Both the position numbers and the translations under genes were made by a program. A stretch of 42,210 nt of DNA from Synergistaceae bacterium (GTDB taxonomy: Bacteria; Synergistota; Synergistia; Synergistales; Aminobacteriaceae). Of the stretch, positions 16,074-25,228 are shown in pieces. Location of the stretch: NCBI GenBank assembly GCA_031277095.1, contig JAISLU010000099.1:1-42210 (forward strand), given 5' to 3'. The notes under the pieces were generated by a model that did not search any database, was not told the origin of the DNA, and saw only the letters and a list, made by a program, of their open reading frames with translations. Positions within the stretch are counted from its first letter, which is position 1. Every line of letters starts with the position of its first letter.

Positions 16074-17044
16074 ATTCTCGCCTCCCGGGTAAACTTCATA
16101 GACATGTAGTGCCCCTGTCCTATTTTCTCCAACTTGCCGGGGCGGTCGTCCTCCGGATCGAACAACAAACCGTTGGCGCCGCTGCCCGAGATGAAATCTT
16201 TTTTGGTCCTGAGCCTCATTCCTGAGCTCGTCGCGTCGGTCGGTACGGATTCCAGCAACAGCCTCGTGTAAGGATGGGAGGGCCGCCCGAAAATTTCCTC
16301 CACCGGACCGCTCTCCAGGATCACGCCGGAATAGATCACGGACACCCTGTCCGCGTACTGCGAGACGAGTCCGAGGTCGTGGGTAATGAGAAGCACCGCC
16401 ATGTTGTTTTTATCTTTCAGGCCGCTGATGAGGCTCATAATCTGTTCCTGGACAGCCACGTCGAGGGCAGTAGTCGGTTCGTCCGCGATGAGGCACGTGG
16501 GACTGCAGGAAATAGCCATCGCGATCATTATGCGCTGCAACTGTCCGCCCGAGAATTGGTGGGGATAAGCATCGGCCCGCTCCTCCGGGTTGGAAATCCC
16601 CACCTCTCTCAATAATTTCAGCGCGCGCTCCCGCGCCTCGCGTTTCGTCACCGATTCGTGGGCCGTGATCGTTTCCGCAAGCTGCCTGCCGATGGTCGTC
16701 ACAGGATTCATCGCCGTCATCGGCTCTTGAAAAATGATGGACAGGTCCTTGCCCCGAACCTGGTCGTACCCCTCGTCGTCCAGGTCGCTCAGGATATAGC
16801 TGTGCCCGTCCTTTGCGGTGAAGTCGATGGTCCCGCTCACCAGAGGTTTGACCAGGTTGTTCCATGACCGAAGAAGCCCCATGATCGAGTATGCGGTCAA
16901 GGTTTTCCCGCTGCCCGATTCCCCCACCAAAGCGAGGGTTTCCCCGGAAAACATGTCCAAATCGACGCCTTTTACCGGGCATGTTCCACGCCCTTCCCCC
17001 GCGAAACGCACTTGCAAATTCCTGACGCGCAAAACGCAGGTCAT
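16070..17044 (-). CDS. Peptide-type ABC transporter ATP-binding protein (DppD/OppD-like)
   Basis: This 324-residue ATPase has Walker A GESGSGKT at 41-48, a Q-loop in IIFQEPMTAMNP, the signature FSGGQLQRIMIAMA and Walker B LIADEPTTALD. It ends with the oligopeptide/dipeptide transporter C-terminal region (GRPSHPYTRLLLESVP). It forms the ATPase pair with the downstream gene; both neighbours overlap it by 4 bp, so the genes are translationally coupled. The substrate is set by the binding protein, not by this subunit. Confidence 0.93.
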   Translation of the reverse strand: MTCVLRVRNLQVRFAGEGRGTCPVKGVDLDMFSGETLALVGESGSGKTLTAYSIMGLLRSWNNLVKPLVSGTIDFTAKDGHSYILSDLDDEGYDQVRGKDLSIIFQEPMTAMNPVTTIGRQLAETITAHESVTKREARERALKLLREVGISNPEERADAYPHQFSGGQLQRIMIAMAISCSPTCLIADEPTTALDVAVQEQIMSLISGLKDKNNMAVLLITHDLGLVSQYADRVSVIYSGVILESGPVEEIFGRPSHPYTRLLLESVPTDATSSGMRLRTKKDFISGSGANGLLFDPEDDRPGKLEKIGQGHYMSMKFTREARI

Positions 17045-17889
17045 CTGGCGCCCCCCATATCCATACGGACGTCCAGTTCATCCCGGGCCCACTCCCCAAT
17101 GCGCTGAATACAGTAAGAAAGCGTTACGATAACGATGGTGGGAACCACCGCGACCCAAGGACAGGTCATCAGGGCGGTACGTCCCTCTCCCACCATTCGT
17201 CCGAGGGTAGCGGTGGGCGGCTGCACCCCGATCCCGATGAAAGAGAGCGACGATTCCAGCAAGAGTACGGCCGGAAAATTCAGCATGAGGAGTACGACAA
17301 GCTGCGACCGCACCTCCGGCAGAATATGACGGAGAATGATGCGGAAGGCCGACGCATTGTAAGTGACGGCAGCCGCGACGTGCTGTTTTTCTCTGACGCT
17401 CAGCGCGATGTTCCTCAACAGCTTTGCGTAGGTCTCCCAGCGGGCCATGCCCACCAGCACCATCAGAACGGGGATGCTTCGCCCAAATACCACCACGAAA
17501 AGCAACACTATCAGAATATAGGGTACGGACTGTTGAAAGTTCACGAGGGCAAGCACCGTTTTGTCCCATACCCCTCCGAAATAGCCTGCCGTCAGGCCAA
17601 GGACCACGCCATACGTTCCCCCCACGGTGAGACCCACAGCGGCCATGGACAGGCTGATTTTTGTCCCGTGCAGCAGCCGGCTGAAAATATCGCGGCCAAG
17701 CGCGTCGGTTCCGAAAATATGCGCCCAACTGCCCTTGAACATCGTCGGCGGGGTGTTCCGCTCCCGAAGTTGAGTGTCGTCCGGGCCATAGGGGGCAAGG
17801 GGCGCGGCGAATACGGCGCAGAACAGGATGAGGGCGAGAATGACGAAACATATTTTTACAGCCGAGGGCATCCTCGCTATCAAACTCAT
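17041..17889 (-). CDS. Peptide-type ABC transporter permease (DppC-like)
   Basis: This 282-residue inner-membrane protein begins with an N-terminal membrane helix (CFVILALILFCAVFAAPLAP). It has the conserved GTDALGRDIFSRLLHGTKISL, and the EAA-type loop that contacts the ATPase (EKQHVAAAVTYNASAFRIILRHILPE). About six membrane segments are visible, as usual for DppC/OppC. It starts one base after the DppB-like gene and overlaps the ATPase gene by 4 bp. Confidence 0.92.
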   Translation of the reverse strand: MSLIARMPSAVKICFVILALILFCAVFAAPLAPYGPDDTQLRERNTPPTMFKGSWAHIFGTDALGRDIFSRLLHGTKISLSMAAVGLTVGGTYGVVLGLTAGYFGGVWDKTVLALVNFQQSVPYILIVLLFVVVFGRSIPVLMVLVGMARWETYAKLLRNIALSVREKQHVAAAVTYNASAFRIILRHILPEVRSQLVVLLMLNFPAVLLLESSLSFIGIGVQPPTATLGRMVGEGRTALMTCPWVAVVPTIVIVTLSYCIQRIGEWARDELDVRMDMGGAR

Positions 17890-17890
17890 C

Positions 17891-18817
17891 TCACGCCGCT
17901 GCCTCTCTGTTGATCCTTGGGTCCACCATCATGCACAGTATCTCCAGGAGAAAGTTGAGGGCGATGACGATACCGGCAAGGAATAAAATGATGCCCTGCA
18001 CCACGGGAAAATCCCTGTCGAGAACGGCGTTGACCAGCGTATAGCCCACTCCGGGCCAAGAAAAAACCGTCTCTATCACCAAGGAGCCCGTGACGATATC
18101 CACGATGACCATGCCGACCTGAGTTATGACGGGGATGAGGGCGTTTCTGAACGCATACCCGATTATGGTGCGCGCCTTGCCCAGCCCCTTGGCCACCGCC
18201 GTCCGGATGTAGTTCTGGGAAATGGTTTCGAGAATGCCGTTTTTCACGTACCACGCGATGCTGATCGTTGGCCCCAGAGAGAAGCAGGCCACCGGCATAA
18301 TGTAATGCAGCGCGCTTCCTCCGCCTTGACTGGGCAGAATCTTCAGCTTGAAACTGAACAACAGCATCAGAAAAATCGCTATGATGAAGTTGGGTATCGA
18401 AAACAGCAGCGCCATCACGTTATTTGCGATGGAAACGGCGAAGCTCTCCCTGTTCAGCGCGATGCAGACACCCAAGGAAATGCCGCAGGTCACGCTCAGC
18501 GCGAATGCCCAGACGCCCAGCCTCAACGTTTCCAGAGAGCGCGCGGTCAGTATTGCCCTCACGTCTCTGCGCTCGCGTATGCTCTCGCCAAAATCTCCGT
18601 GGAGCAGGTTCTTCAGGTAAATGACAAACTGATCCGCGTAACTTTTGTCGAAACCGTATTTCGCGTTGAACAGCTCCAATTGTCCCGGTTCCAGCCCGTC
18701 CGGATACATGGCTTCAATGGGGCTGCCCGTCAATCGCGAAGAGAAAAAAACCAGCACCACTATCCCCAAGAGCGTAATAAAACCGACGGCCAGACGCCTG
18801 AGCAAGTATTTAATCAT
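17891..18817 (-). CDS. Peptide-type ABC transporter permease (DppB-like)
   Basis: This inner-membrane permease of about 308 residues starts MIKYLLRRLAVGFITLLGIV, the DppB pattern. It contains LLHGDFGESIRERRDV and the EAA loop ISQNYIRTAVAKGLGKARTIIG. I prefer ATG 18817; a TTG at 18829 would add four residues. Neither has a strong ribosome site. An upstream seven-codon frame (ATG at 18836) ends in a TGA that overlaps this ATG, which could couple translation. It partners with the DppC-like gene. Confidence 0.9.
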   Translation of the reverse strand: MIKYLLRRLAVGFITLLGIVVLVFFSSRLTGSPIEAMYPDGLEPGQLELFNAKYGFDKSYADQFVIYLKNLLHGDFGESIRERRDVRAILTARSLETLRLGVWAFALSVTCGISLGVCIALNRESFAVSIANNVMALLFSIPNFIIAIFLMLLFSFKLKILPSQGGGSALHYIMPVACFSLGPTISIAWYVKNGILETISQNYIRTAVAKGLGKARTIIGYAFRNALIPVITQVGMVIVDIVTGSLVIETVFSWPGVGYTLVNAVLDRDFPVVQGIILFLAGIVIALNFLLEILCMMVDPRINREAAA

Positions 18818-18864
18818 TCTGTTGCCCAAACATTCATGATCTCCGTGACGCCGGAGGCGCGTTT

Positions 18865-20466
18865 CTATCGGCCACTCGCCTTTATCTCGCCACTGCGGAG
18901 CCCAAGGGTATGCGCCCTGAGGTTGAAGGGTATCTGGTAATCGATGCCCCGTCTTACCGCCAGGGACTCATAGGGCTTGTACAGGTAAATGAAGGGCGTC
19001 TCGGAACGGAAATAGTCCAGCATCCATCGAAGGGCCTTCACTCGTTCTTGGCTGTTTGGGCTGTAGCGGGCTATCTCGAACTGCCTGACGTATTCCTCCG
19101 TAGGCAAAAATTCCTTTTGATTGGCGGCCTCTCCCTTGGGCGACCAGTGGCGTTCGATGACTCCCATAGGGTCGTTGTAATAAAGGGGGTTGGACCACGT
19201 TCGTATTCCGGCCTTTTTTCTGTCGATGGCCGTATAGCTGTCCACTTCGACCAGTTCGCCTTTCACTCCGATTTTTTTCCACATGTCGATAACGGCCTGA
19301 GCCGCCAGGTCGGCGTAGGTGTAATAGTTGGACACGTTGTAAATCTGGACGGATTCTCCGTTGTAGTCCGACTCGGCAAGCAATTTTTTCGCCTCTTCCA
19401 GGTTGTATTCGATGTCCTCTTTGTCCGGAAAATAGAGCGTATCGCCGTAATTTTTAAACTGGTACGCAACCGCGGGCTCCGCCTTGCCCTCCCAAAGGGA
19501 GTCGGTAATGGCCTGGCGGTCTATCGCGAGATCGAGGGCTCTGCGAAGTTTCGCGTTGTCCGTGACCGGATTGCTGGTGACGAAACAGTAGATATGGTAC
19601 ATTGGAAATACTGTGCCGATCAGAGTTATTTTGTCATTTCCCTCGAAGACCTTGTCCTGGTCGGGGGGGATATTGGTGATCATATCCATCTCGCCGGTCA
19701 TGATCGCCGTGATGCGGGAGGCGATCTCGGGAATCAGGGTAAAGCTCACCTTCGCGAACGGCGCAGGGGCTCCCCAATAATCGTCGAAACGCTCCAGTTC
19801 CACTTTCTGTCCAGGCTCGAAGACGGCCACTTTGTATGGAGCGGTGGTTATGGGTGCCAGCGCGGCCTTGTCGATGCCCACTTTTTTCACGTAGTTTTTC
19901 GATGTGACGCCGGCGTTGGGATCGGAGAGCAGGTGTTCAAACAAGGGTTCGTTTTTGAAGGTGTGCGCCGCGAGGGTCAAAGGGGCCACCACCTCGAACT
20001 CCCTGAAATTCGCCAGCAGATAGGAGTGGGCCGTGACGTAGGCGGGGTCCTCCTCCGCAATAACGCGGTTGAGAGAGTAAGCGACATCCTCAGCGGTCAT
20101 TGTGCTGCCGTCGTGGAACTTCACGTTGGGGCGCAATTTTATTTCCCAAGTGAACTCGCCCGTCTGCTTCCACTCGAGGGCGAGTCCCGGCTTGAACGCC
20201 AGCGTCTTCGATGAGGAATCTCTCGTTATGAGCGTGTCGTAAATGTTGTAATATACCTGAATACCGGCGTTGGAAACGGATGCGTTGGCGTCGAGGGTAT
20301 CCGGCAGGGTCTGGACCCCTATGCGCAATTCCGCCGATGGATCGCCGCTCCTCTCGGCAGCGGAGACCGTCTGGGGGAAAACGGTCAGCAATGCCGCAAG
20401 AATGGCCATCGACACAATGACTCTGTCAATGACTCTGTTGGAACATATTCTTCCGAACTTTTTCAT
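18865..20466 (-). CDS. Peptide-type ABC transporter substrate-binding protein (SBP family 5)
   Basis: This 533-residue exported protein has an N-terminal signal (MKKFGRICSNRVIDRVIV, then a hydrophobic core ending SAAERSG). The mature part has family-5 features: ELRIGVQTLPDTLDANAS, the cluster WEIKLRPNVKFHDGSTMTAEDV, and VFEPGQKVELERFDDYWG. Such proteins bind peptides, nickel, opines, sugars or other small polar compounds. Its place between an alcohol dehydrogenase and phosphonate-like enzymes suggests a phosphonate or phosphonate ester, but the ligand cannot be read from sequence. No lipobox is obvious, so it is probably periplasmic, which fits a cell with an outer membrane. Confidence 0.9.
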   Translation of the reverse strand: MKKFGRICSNRVIDRVIVSMAILAALLTVFPQTVSAAERSGDPSAELRIGVQTLPDTLDANASVSNAGIQVYYNIYDTLITRDSSSKTLAFKPGLALEWKQTGEFTWEIKLRPNVKFHDGSTMTAEDVAYSLNRVIAEEDPAYVTAHSYLLANFREFEVVAPLTLAAHTFKNEPLFEHLLSDPNAGVTSKNYVKKVGIDKAALAPITTAPYKVAVFEPGQKVELERFDDYWGAPAPFAKVSFTLIPEIASRITAIMTGEMDMITNIPPDQDKVFEGNDKITLIGTVFPMYHIYCFVTSNPVTDNAKLRRALDLAIDRQAITDSLWEGKAEPAVAYQFKNYGDTLYFPDKEDIEYNLEEAKKLLAESDYNGESVQIYNVSNYYTYADLAAQAVIDMWKKIGVKGELVEVDSYTAIDRKKAGIRTWSNPLYYNDPMGVIERHWSPKGEAANQKEFLPTEEYVRQFEIARYSPNSQERVKALRWMLDYFRSETPFIYLYKPYESLAVRRGIDYQIPFNLRAHTLGLRSGEIKASGR

Positions 20467-20499
20467 GACTAAATAATCATCCTCTCTTTTCTGAAATAT

Positions 20500-21645
20500 T
20501 TATAATAAACGCAGAAGGATGTCCTCGACGTCCTCCTGCGATAGATTGACCGGATTGTTGTCGCTTCTCCCCTTTGTAAAGGAATTTTGGGCAATTTGGG
20601 GTATGTCCTCGAAGCGGATGCCGTAGTCGCTCAATCTTCTTTTTATTTGAAACCGGTCGAAAATCCCGTCCATAATTTTGGGGACCTGTCCCGGAGTCTC
20701 CGCCCCGAACGCTTCGAGCAAAAGGTGTCTCTCGGGTGTGGCAGCCCAGTTGATCTCCAGGAGGCTGCCCAGGGTCAGCGCCGCCGCGACTCCGTGTTCA
20801 ACGCCGAAGTTCAGCGTCAGCGGATAGGAAATGGAGTGGCACGCCGTAGTGCGTGTATTGCTGAAAGCGAGCCCGGCCAGTACACTTCCCAGGGCAGGGG
20901 TCCGCCGCGTCTCATAATTGTCGATTTCGGAAATTTCGCTGCGCATCCACCCCATCAGGATACGGATCGCCCTCAAGGAATAGGAGGACGAAACCGGATT
21001 CGCGCTTTTCGCCCAGTAAGCCTCCGCCGCGTGACACAAGGCGTCCAATGCGACGCTGATCGTGGCGCGCTCAGGTAATCCGGCTGCCAGTTCCGGAAGG
21101 ATCAAAGCGTATTTTGCGAAAAAATTCGGGCTCGACAGCGAGTATTTGCGCCCCATTTCCCTATCCCACAAAGTCGCCCAGGGCGTGACTTCCGAACCTG
21201 TGCCGGCCGTCGTCGGAACCGCCAGCATATCCGCCGACGCGGGATGCGCGAGATATTTTTCCCCCACAATGATCTCCCTGAGTTCCCTTGTGTCGGCGAC
21301 ACCGATTCCTTTCAGCGCAGTGAGAGATTTCGCCATGTCCAAGACGCTTCCGCCTCCCACAGCCACGGTCAAATCCCAATCATAATTTTCTGTTTGGCGA
21401 CTCAGGGAAACAAAATCTCTGATGTCGGGGTTTGTTCGGTCGAACTCGATGATCATAGGGTCTTCGATCCCAGGGCTTTCCTTTGCCCTTGACCCCAAAG
21501 CGCAATTCAGAGCCTCGTTCAAGAAAACTTTTCTGTTCCAAACGACGAAAAGAGGTTTGAGATATTTTTTATTTTCCAGTTCTTTTCTGAGTAACGAACA
21601 AGAGTCGGACCAAAAATAAAGTTTGACAGGATTGTAAAAAAACAT
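20500..21645 (-). CDS. Iron-dependent (group III) alcohol dehydrogenase, phosphonoacetaldehyde-reductase-like
   Basis: This 381-residue NAD(P)-dependent dehydrogenase has the nucleotide motif VGGGSVLDMAKS (97-108), TTAGTGSEVTPWA (145-157) and four metal ligands: Asp201 and His205 in LDALCHA, His270 in TACHSISYPL, His284 in GVEHG. The N-terminus MFFYNPVKLYF and C-terminus SDNNPVNLSQEDVEDIL resemble enzymes that interconvert phosphonoacetaldehyde and 2-hydroxyethylphosphonate (PhpC-type). That specificity is my inference; the family also handles ethanol, lactaldehyde and 1,3-propanediol. It is the first gene of the operon, 33 bp before the binding protein. A palindrome lies in its upstream region. 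The Shine-Dalgarno sequence AAGGAG is about 10 bases from the ATG. Confidence 0.82.
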   Translation of the reverse strand: MFFYNPVKLYFWSDSCSLLRKELENKKYLKPLFVVWNRKVFLNEALNCALGSRAKESPGIEDPMIIEFDRTNPDIRDFVSLSRQTENYDWDLTVAVGGGSVLDMAKSLTALKGIGVADTRELREIIVGEKYLAHPASADMLAVPTTAGTGSEVTPWATLWDREMGRKYSLSSPNFFAKYALILPELAAGLPERATISVALDALCHAAEAYWAKSANPVSSSYSLRAIRILMGWMRSEISEIDNYETRRTPALGSVLAGLAFSNTRTTACHSISYPLTLNFGVEHGVAAALTLGSLLEINWAATPERHLLLEAFGAETPGQVPKIMDGIFDRFQIKRRLSDYGIRFEDIPQIAQNSFTKGRSDNNPVNLSQEDVEDILLRLL

Positions 21646-21716
21646 CCAAGCAACTCTCCTTCAGGCATTTTGGTCCTATTCTATGGACAGGAAGTAAACG
21701 CTTCGTTAAAGAAATG

Positions 21717-21730
21717 TAACAATTTTGTTA
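21717..21730. promoter_or_regulatory. Operator-like palindrome upstream of the dehydrogenase-importer operon
   Basis: TAACAA-TT-TTGTTA is a perfect 6-bp inverted repeat 72-85 bp upstream of the first gene. GTTAAAG direct repeats overlap both sides. It could bind a regulator of the operon. No regulator gene is adjacent. Confidence 0.35.
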
Positions 21731-21833
21731 AAGACAAAGTAGAAGCCCAGGTTCTTCCCCTGTCTTCTTCGCTTCTTGCTTCTTGCGCAAACTCGGTCTG
21801 ACTATCCAATGGCTGCGGGTTAGGGGCACTTGC

Positions 21834-21862
21834 TTGTCAAAAGAATGGTCTCTTTGTATAAT
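21834..21862 (+). promoter_or_regulatory. Sigma-70 promoter of the tRNA-Gly gene
   Basis: TTGTCA (21834-21839) and TATAAT (21857-21862) are separated by 17 bp, ending 13 bp before the tRNA. This is a near-consensus housekeeping promoter. Confidence 0.85.
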
Positions 21863-21875
21863 ACAATGAAATGTC

Positions 21876-21951
21876 GCGGATATAGCTCAGCTGGTAGAGC
21901 ATTAGCTTCCCAAGCTAAGGGTCGCGGGTTCGAATCCCGTTGTCCGCTCCA
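21876..21951 (+). tRNA. tRNA-Gly (anticodon CCC)
   Basis: This 76-nt cloverleaf has the acceptor stem GCGGATA/TGTCCGC, a D-arm with AGCTCAGCTGGTAGAGC, and an anticodon stem TTAGC/GCTAA around loop TTCCCAA, giving anticodon CCC (reads GGG). The T-arm is GCGGG-TTCGAAT-CCCGT, and CCA is encoded. A promoter and a terminator flank it, so it is a single-gene unit. The restriction island begins 250 bp downstream. Confidence 0.96.
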
Positions 21952-21959
21952 GAAATTAC

Positions 21960-21992
21960 AAGGCCTCGGAGATTTTCTTCCGCGGCCTTTTT
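21960..21992 (+). terminator. Rho-independent terminator after tRNA-Gly
   Basis: AAGGCC-T-CGG pairs with CCG-C-GGCCTT around an AGATTTTCTT loop, and a T-rich run follows. The stem has nine pairs with one mismatch. Confidence 0.85.
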
Positions 21993-22102
21993 GTTTTTCT
22001 TGTTCCATTATGTTCCAAACGAAGGAAAATCATCTGTGCCGAAACAGGAGAAGAGCGGGAGCGTATACATGGGGCGATAACGGGCGAGGCTCCAGAGCCA
22101 TG

Positions 22103-22130
22103 TTGGGGTTTAGGCCACAACCGGTATAAT
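22103..22130 (+). promoter_or_regulatory. Candidate promoter of the restriction operon
   Basis: TTGGGG (weak -35) and a perfect TATAAT (22125-22130) are 16 bp apart, 72 bp upstream of the hsdR start. Confidence 0.5.
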
Positions 22131-22201
22131 ATTAAAGGAACTTGGGTCAAATCGAGTAACAAGGCGCCAAGAATAAAATATTTATCTGATGGAGCAAGGA
22201 T

Positions 22202-25200
22202 ATGGCGTTCAATGAAAATACGCGCGTAAAGATTCCCGCCATACTTCACCTGACGCGGCTCGGGTACGAGTACGTGCCCTTGAGCCATGCCGTCCGTGAT
22301 GAAGATACCAATATATTCACGGAGATTTTCGCCGAGAGCGTGAAGCGTTTGAGCCCCGGCGAAGAAATTGACAGTGTGCGTATCGTCAATGAACTCAAAG
22401 AACTGCTGGACTATGAGGACTTGGGCAAAGCGTTTTACAAGCGCCTCGTTTCGGATGCCGGAATCAAGCTGATCGACTTTGCTGATTTCTCTAAGAACAG
22501 TTTCCATATTTGCACGGAATTGACCTGCAAGAACGGCGACGACGAATTCCGGCCGGACATTACCCTGCTCGTCAACGGTCTCCCTTTGGTGTTTATCGAA
22601 GTAAAAAAGCCGAACAATAGAGACGGTATCCTTGCTGAGCGGAACCGGATCAACGCGAGGTTCCAGAATAGGAAGTTTCGACGCTTCCTGAACGCGACGC
22701 AATTTATGATTTTCTCCAACAACATGGAATATGACCACGAATCCATCGTCCCGATTCAAGGTGCGTTTTATGCATCCATATCTGCGACAGAAGCCGTATT
22801 CAACTGTTTTCGCGAGGAGGACGAGACGATATTCGACAGAATCGGGGAAATAGACGAGACGGTTGAAAACTTCATCCTGAAAGACAACGGTCTCGCGGCT
22901 ATCAAACACTCCGACGAATACATCACCAACAAATCTCCGATGAAACCCACGAACCGGATTATCACCTCGCTTTTGAGCCCCGGCAGGCTGAAAATCATTC
23001 TAAAATATGGCCTGACCTACGTGGATGCGCCCGAAGGATTACAAAAGCACGTCATGCGCTATCCTCAGTTTTTCGCCACGCAAGCGATCGAGAGAGCGAT
23101 CGGTAACGGCGTCAAAAAAGGTATCATCTGGCATACCCAGGGCAGCGGCAAAACCGCGCTCGCTTACTTCAACGTGGTTTACCTGACCGCCTGCTTCCAA
23201 AGGAAGAACGTCATCCCCAAATTTTACTTCATCGTAGACAGGATCGACCTCATGACCCAGGCCAGAGACGAGTTCGTGAGCCGAGGATTGCACGTCAATA
23301 CCGTCAACAGCAAAGAAGAGTTTGTGAAAAACATCAAGACTGTCGGCGCTCTCATGGGCAAAGGCGGCGAAGCCGAGATAACGGTCGTGAACATCCAGAA
23401 GTTTTCTGAGGAATCCCGCGTTGCCTCGCAAGGCGATTACGACATCAATACACAGCGAATCTATTTTCTCGATGAGGTACACAGGAGCTACAACCCGCGC
23501 GGTAGCTTCCTCGCTAACCTGTTCTCCAGCGATAAAGACGCAATCTTCATAGGTCTGACGGGGACGCCGCTTCTGGGCCGGAAAATCAAATCCACTGATG
23601 GTGGTAAGCCCGTGGAGTATGACAGCAAAGACATTTTCGGAGATTACATCCACAAATACTATTACAATCTCTCGATAGAGGACGGCTACACGCTCAAGCT
23701 CATCCGCGAAGGGATCGAAACGCGTTACAAACTTCAGCTTCGGGAGGTATTGGAACAGATCGAGCTTTTGCGTGGTTCGGCAAACAAGCGTATTGTCTAC
23801 GCTCACCCGAAATATGTTCAGCAACTCGCAGCCTATATCATCAACGATTTTCAACAAAGCAGGATACGCCTTGGAGACGATACTATCGGAGGTATGATCG
23901 TATGCGAAAGCAGCGACCAGGCCAAAACAATCTATGACGTAGTGTGCGAGAAGTTCCCGGAAATTTCCTCCGCGCTGATCCTTCACGATGTGGACGACAA
24001 AGAAACCCGAAAAAATAACCGTGACGAGTTCAAGCTGGGCAACATCGACCTGCTCATCGTTTTCAATATGCTCCTGACAGGCTTCGACGCGAAACGGCTG
24101 AAGAAACTCTATCTCAACCGGGTAGTGAAAGACCATAACCTTTTGCAGACCCTTACGAGGGTGAACAGGCCCTACGGACAATTCAGGTACGGCTTTGTAG
24201 TGGACTTTGCCGACATTCGCGCGGAGTTCGACAAAACGAACGCCGCCTACTTCCACGAACTTCAAGAAGAAATCGGCGACGAGTGGGAGCAGTACAACAA
24301 TCTGTTCAAGTCAGCCGAGGAAATCGAAGCGGAAATCGCCGAGATTGCGGAAAAACTGTTCCGCTATGACATACAGAACGCCGAGCGTTTCAGCGAACAA
24401 ATCAACGCCATAGACGACAGAGCCGAAATTATGGAATTGAAGCGTGTTCTGGAGAACGCCAAGGTCCTCGGCAACCTCATAACGCTCTACGGACACGCCA
24501 GCCTCGCAGACAAGCTCGACTTCGTGAAACTGAAACAGCTTTTGACCGAGGTGACAAACCGCCTTGCCCTTCTCAATCAGAAAGAGGCGATAGAAAACGA
24601 CGCCGATAACATCAACCTGATCAACATAGCACTGGAGGACGTGATCTTCCGATTCGTCAAGGTCAGCGAAAAAGAACTGGAGCTTGGCGTTGTCGATAAA
24701 TTCAAAGATCAGGTGCGCAAAACGCGGGAAGCGATGCAGGGAAACTTCGACCACGACGATGAAGTGTATACAACACTATATGCGGAACTGGAGCGGATTT
24801 TCAAAAAGAAGAAGCTGGAAGAAATGACCGCGGAAGATATCGGCGAGAATATCATCCTTCTTCGCGGCATCTACGACCGCATCACCGAGCAGAACCGCCG
24901 CGACGCGCTGCTGAAGGCAAAGTATGAAAACGACGAAAAGTTCGCCCGCGTTCACAAACGGCTTGTCGAAAAGAAAATCCCGGAATGGGATAAACGCGAA
25001 GTTTCGATCCATCAGGCCCTTTTGGGCGTGAAGGAAGAAACGGATTCAAAATTGCTTCTCAACCGTGCGCTGCTCGAAAACGAGGCGTTTTTCGCCCAGG
25101 ACATTCAAAAGCCGATCATTATACAGTTCGGCAACGTGAAATTGAAGCTGGACGCGACGACCGCCAAACAGATTGATGCCCTCATCGTGTCCGAATACAT

Positions 25201-25228
25201 GAACGAGTACAGGAGAATGGCAAGCTGA
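22202..25228 (+). CDS. hsdR: Type I restriction enzyme, endonuclease/translocase subunit HsdR
   Basis: This 1008-residue motor-nuclease cuts unmodified DNA far from its recognition site after ATP-driven translocation. The PD-(D/E)XK nuclease is near the N-terminus: Asp119 in RPDITLLVNG and Glu133-x-Lys135 in FIEVKKPN. Two RecA-like helicase domains follow, with Walker A HTQGSGKT (residues 311-318), the DEAD-type box LDEVHRS (from Asp424), GLTGTPLLG and a late motif LTRVNRPYG. A helical C-terminal region binds the methylase. The start has GGAGCAAGG nearby. Its stop overlaps the hsdM start in TGATG. Confidence 0.95.
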   Translation: MAFNENTRVKIPAILHLTRLGYEYVPLSHAVRDEDTNIFTEIFAESVKRLSPGEEIDSVRIVNELKELLDYEDLGKAFYKRLVSDAGIKLIDFADFSKNSFHICTELTCKNGDDEFRPDITLLVNGLPLVFIEVKKPNNRDGILAERNRINARFQNRKFRRFLNATQFMIFSNNMEYDHESIVPIQGAFYASISATEAVFNCFREEDETIFDRIGEIDETVENFILKDNGLAAIKHSDEYITNKSPMKPTNRIITSLLSPGRLKIILKYGLTYVDAPEGLQKHVMRYPQFFATQAIERAIGNGVKKGIIWHTQGSGKTALAYFNVVYLTACFQRKNVIPKFYFIVDRIDLMTQARDEFVSRGLHVNTVNSKEEFVKNIKTVGALMGKGGEAEITVVNIQKFSEESRVASQGDYDINTQRIYFLDEVHRSYNPRGSFLANLFSSDKDAIFIGLTGTPLLGRKIKSTDGGKPVEYDSKDIFGDYIHKYYYNLSIEDGYTLKLIREGIETRYKLQLREVLEQIELLRGSANKRIVYAHPKYVQQLAAYIINDFQQSRIRLGDDTIGGMIVCESSDQAKTIYDVVCEKFPEISSALILHDVDDKETRKNNRDEFKLGNIDLLIVFNMLLTGFDAKRLKKLYLNRVVKDHNLLQTLTRVNRPYGQFRYGFVVDFADIRAEFDKTNAAYFHELQEEIGDEWEQYNNLFKSAEEIEAEIAEIAEKLFRYDIQNAERFSEQINAIDDRAEIMELKRVLENAKVLGNLITLYGHASLADKLDFVKLKQLLTEVTNRLALLNQKEAIENDADNINLINIALEDVIFRFVKVSEKELELGVVDKFKDQVRKTREAMQGNFDHDDEVYTTLYAELERIFKKKKLEEMTAEDIGENIILLRGIYDRITEQNRRDALLKAKYENDEKFARVHKRLVEKKIPEWDKREVSIHQALLGVKEETDSKLLLNRALLENEAFFAQDIQKPIIIQFGNVKLKLDATTAKQIDALIVSEYMNEYRRMAS

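Noticed and set aside
18910-20214. 434-codon plus-strand open frame opposite the family-5 binding protein
   Set aside because: It is an antisense shadow; the minus-strand protein has a signal peptide and family motifs.
23039-24265. 408-codon minus-strand open frame within hsdR
   Set aside because: It is an antisense shadow of HsdR helicase domains.
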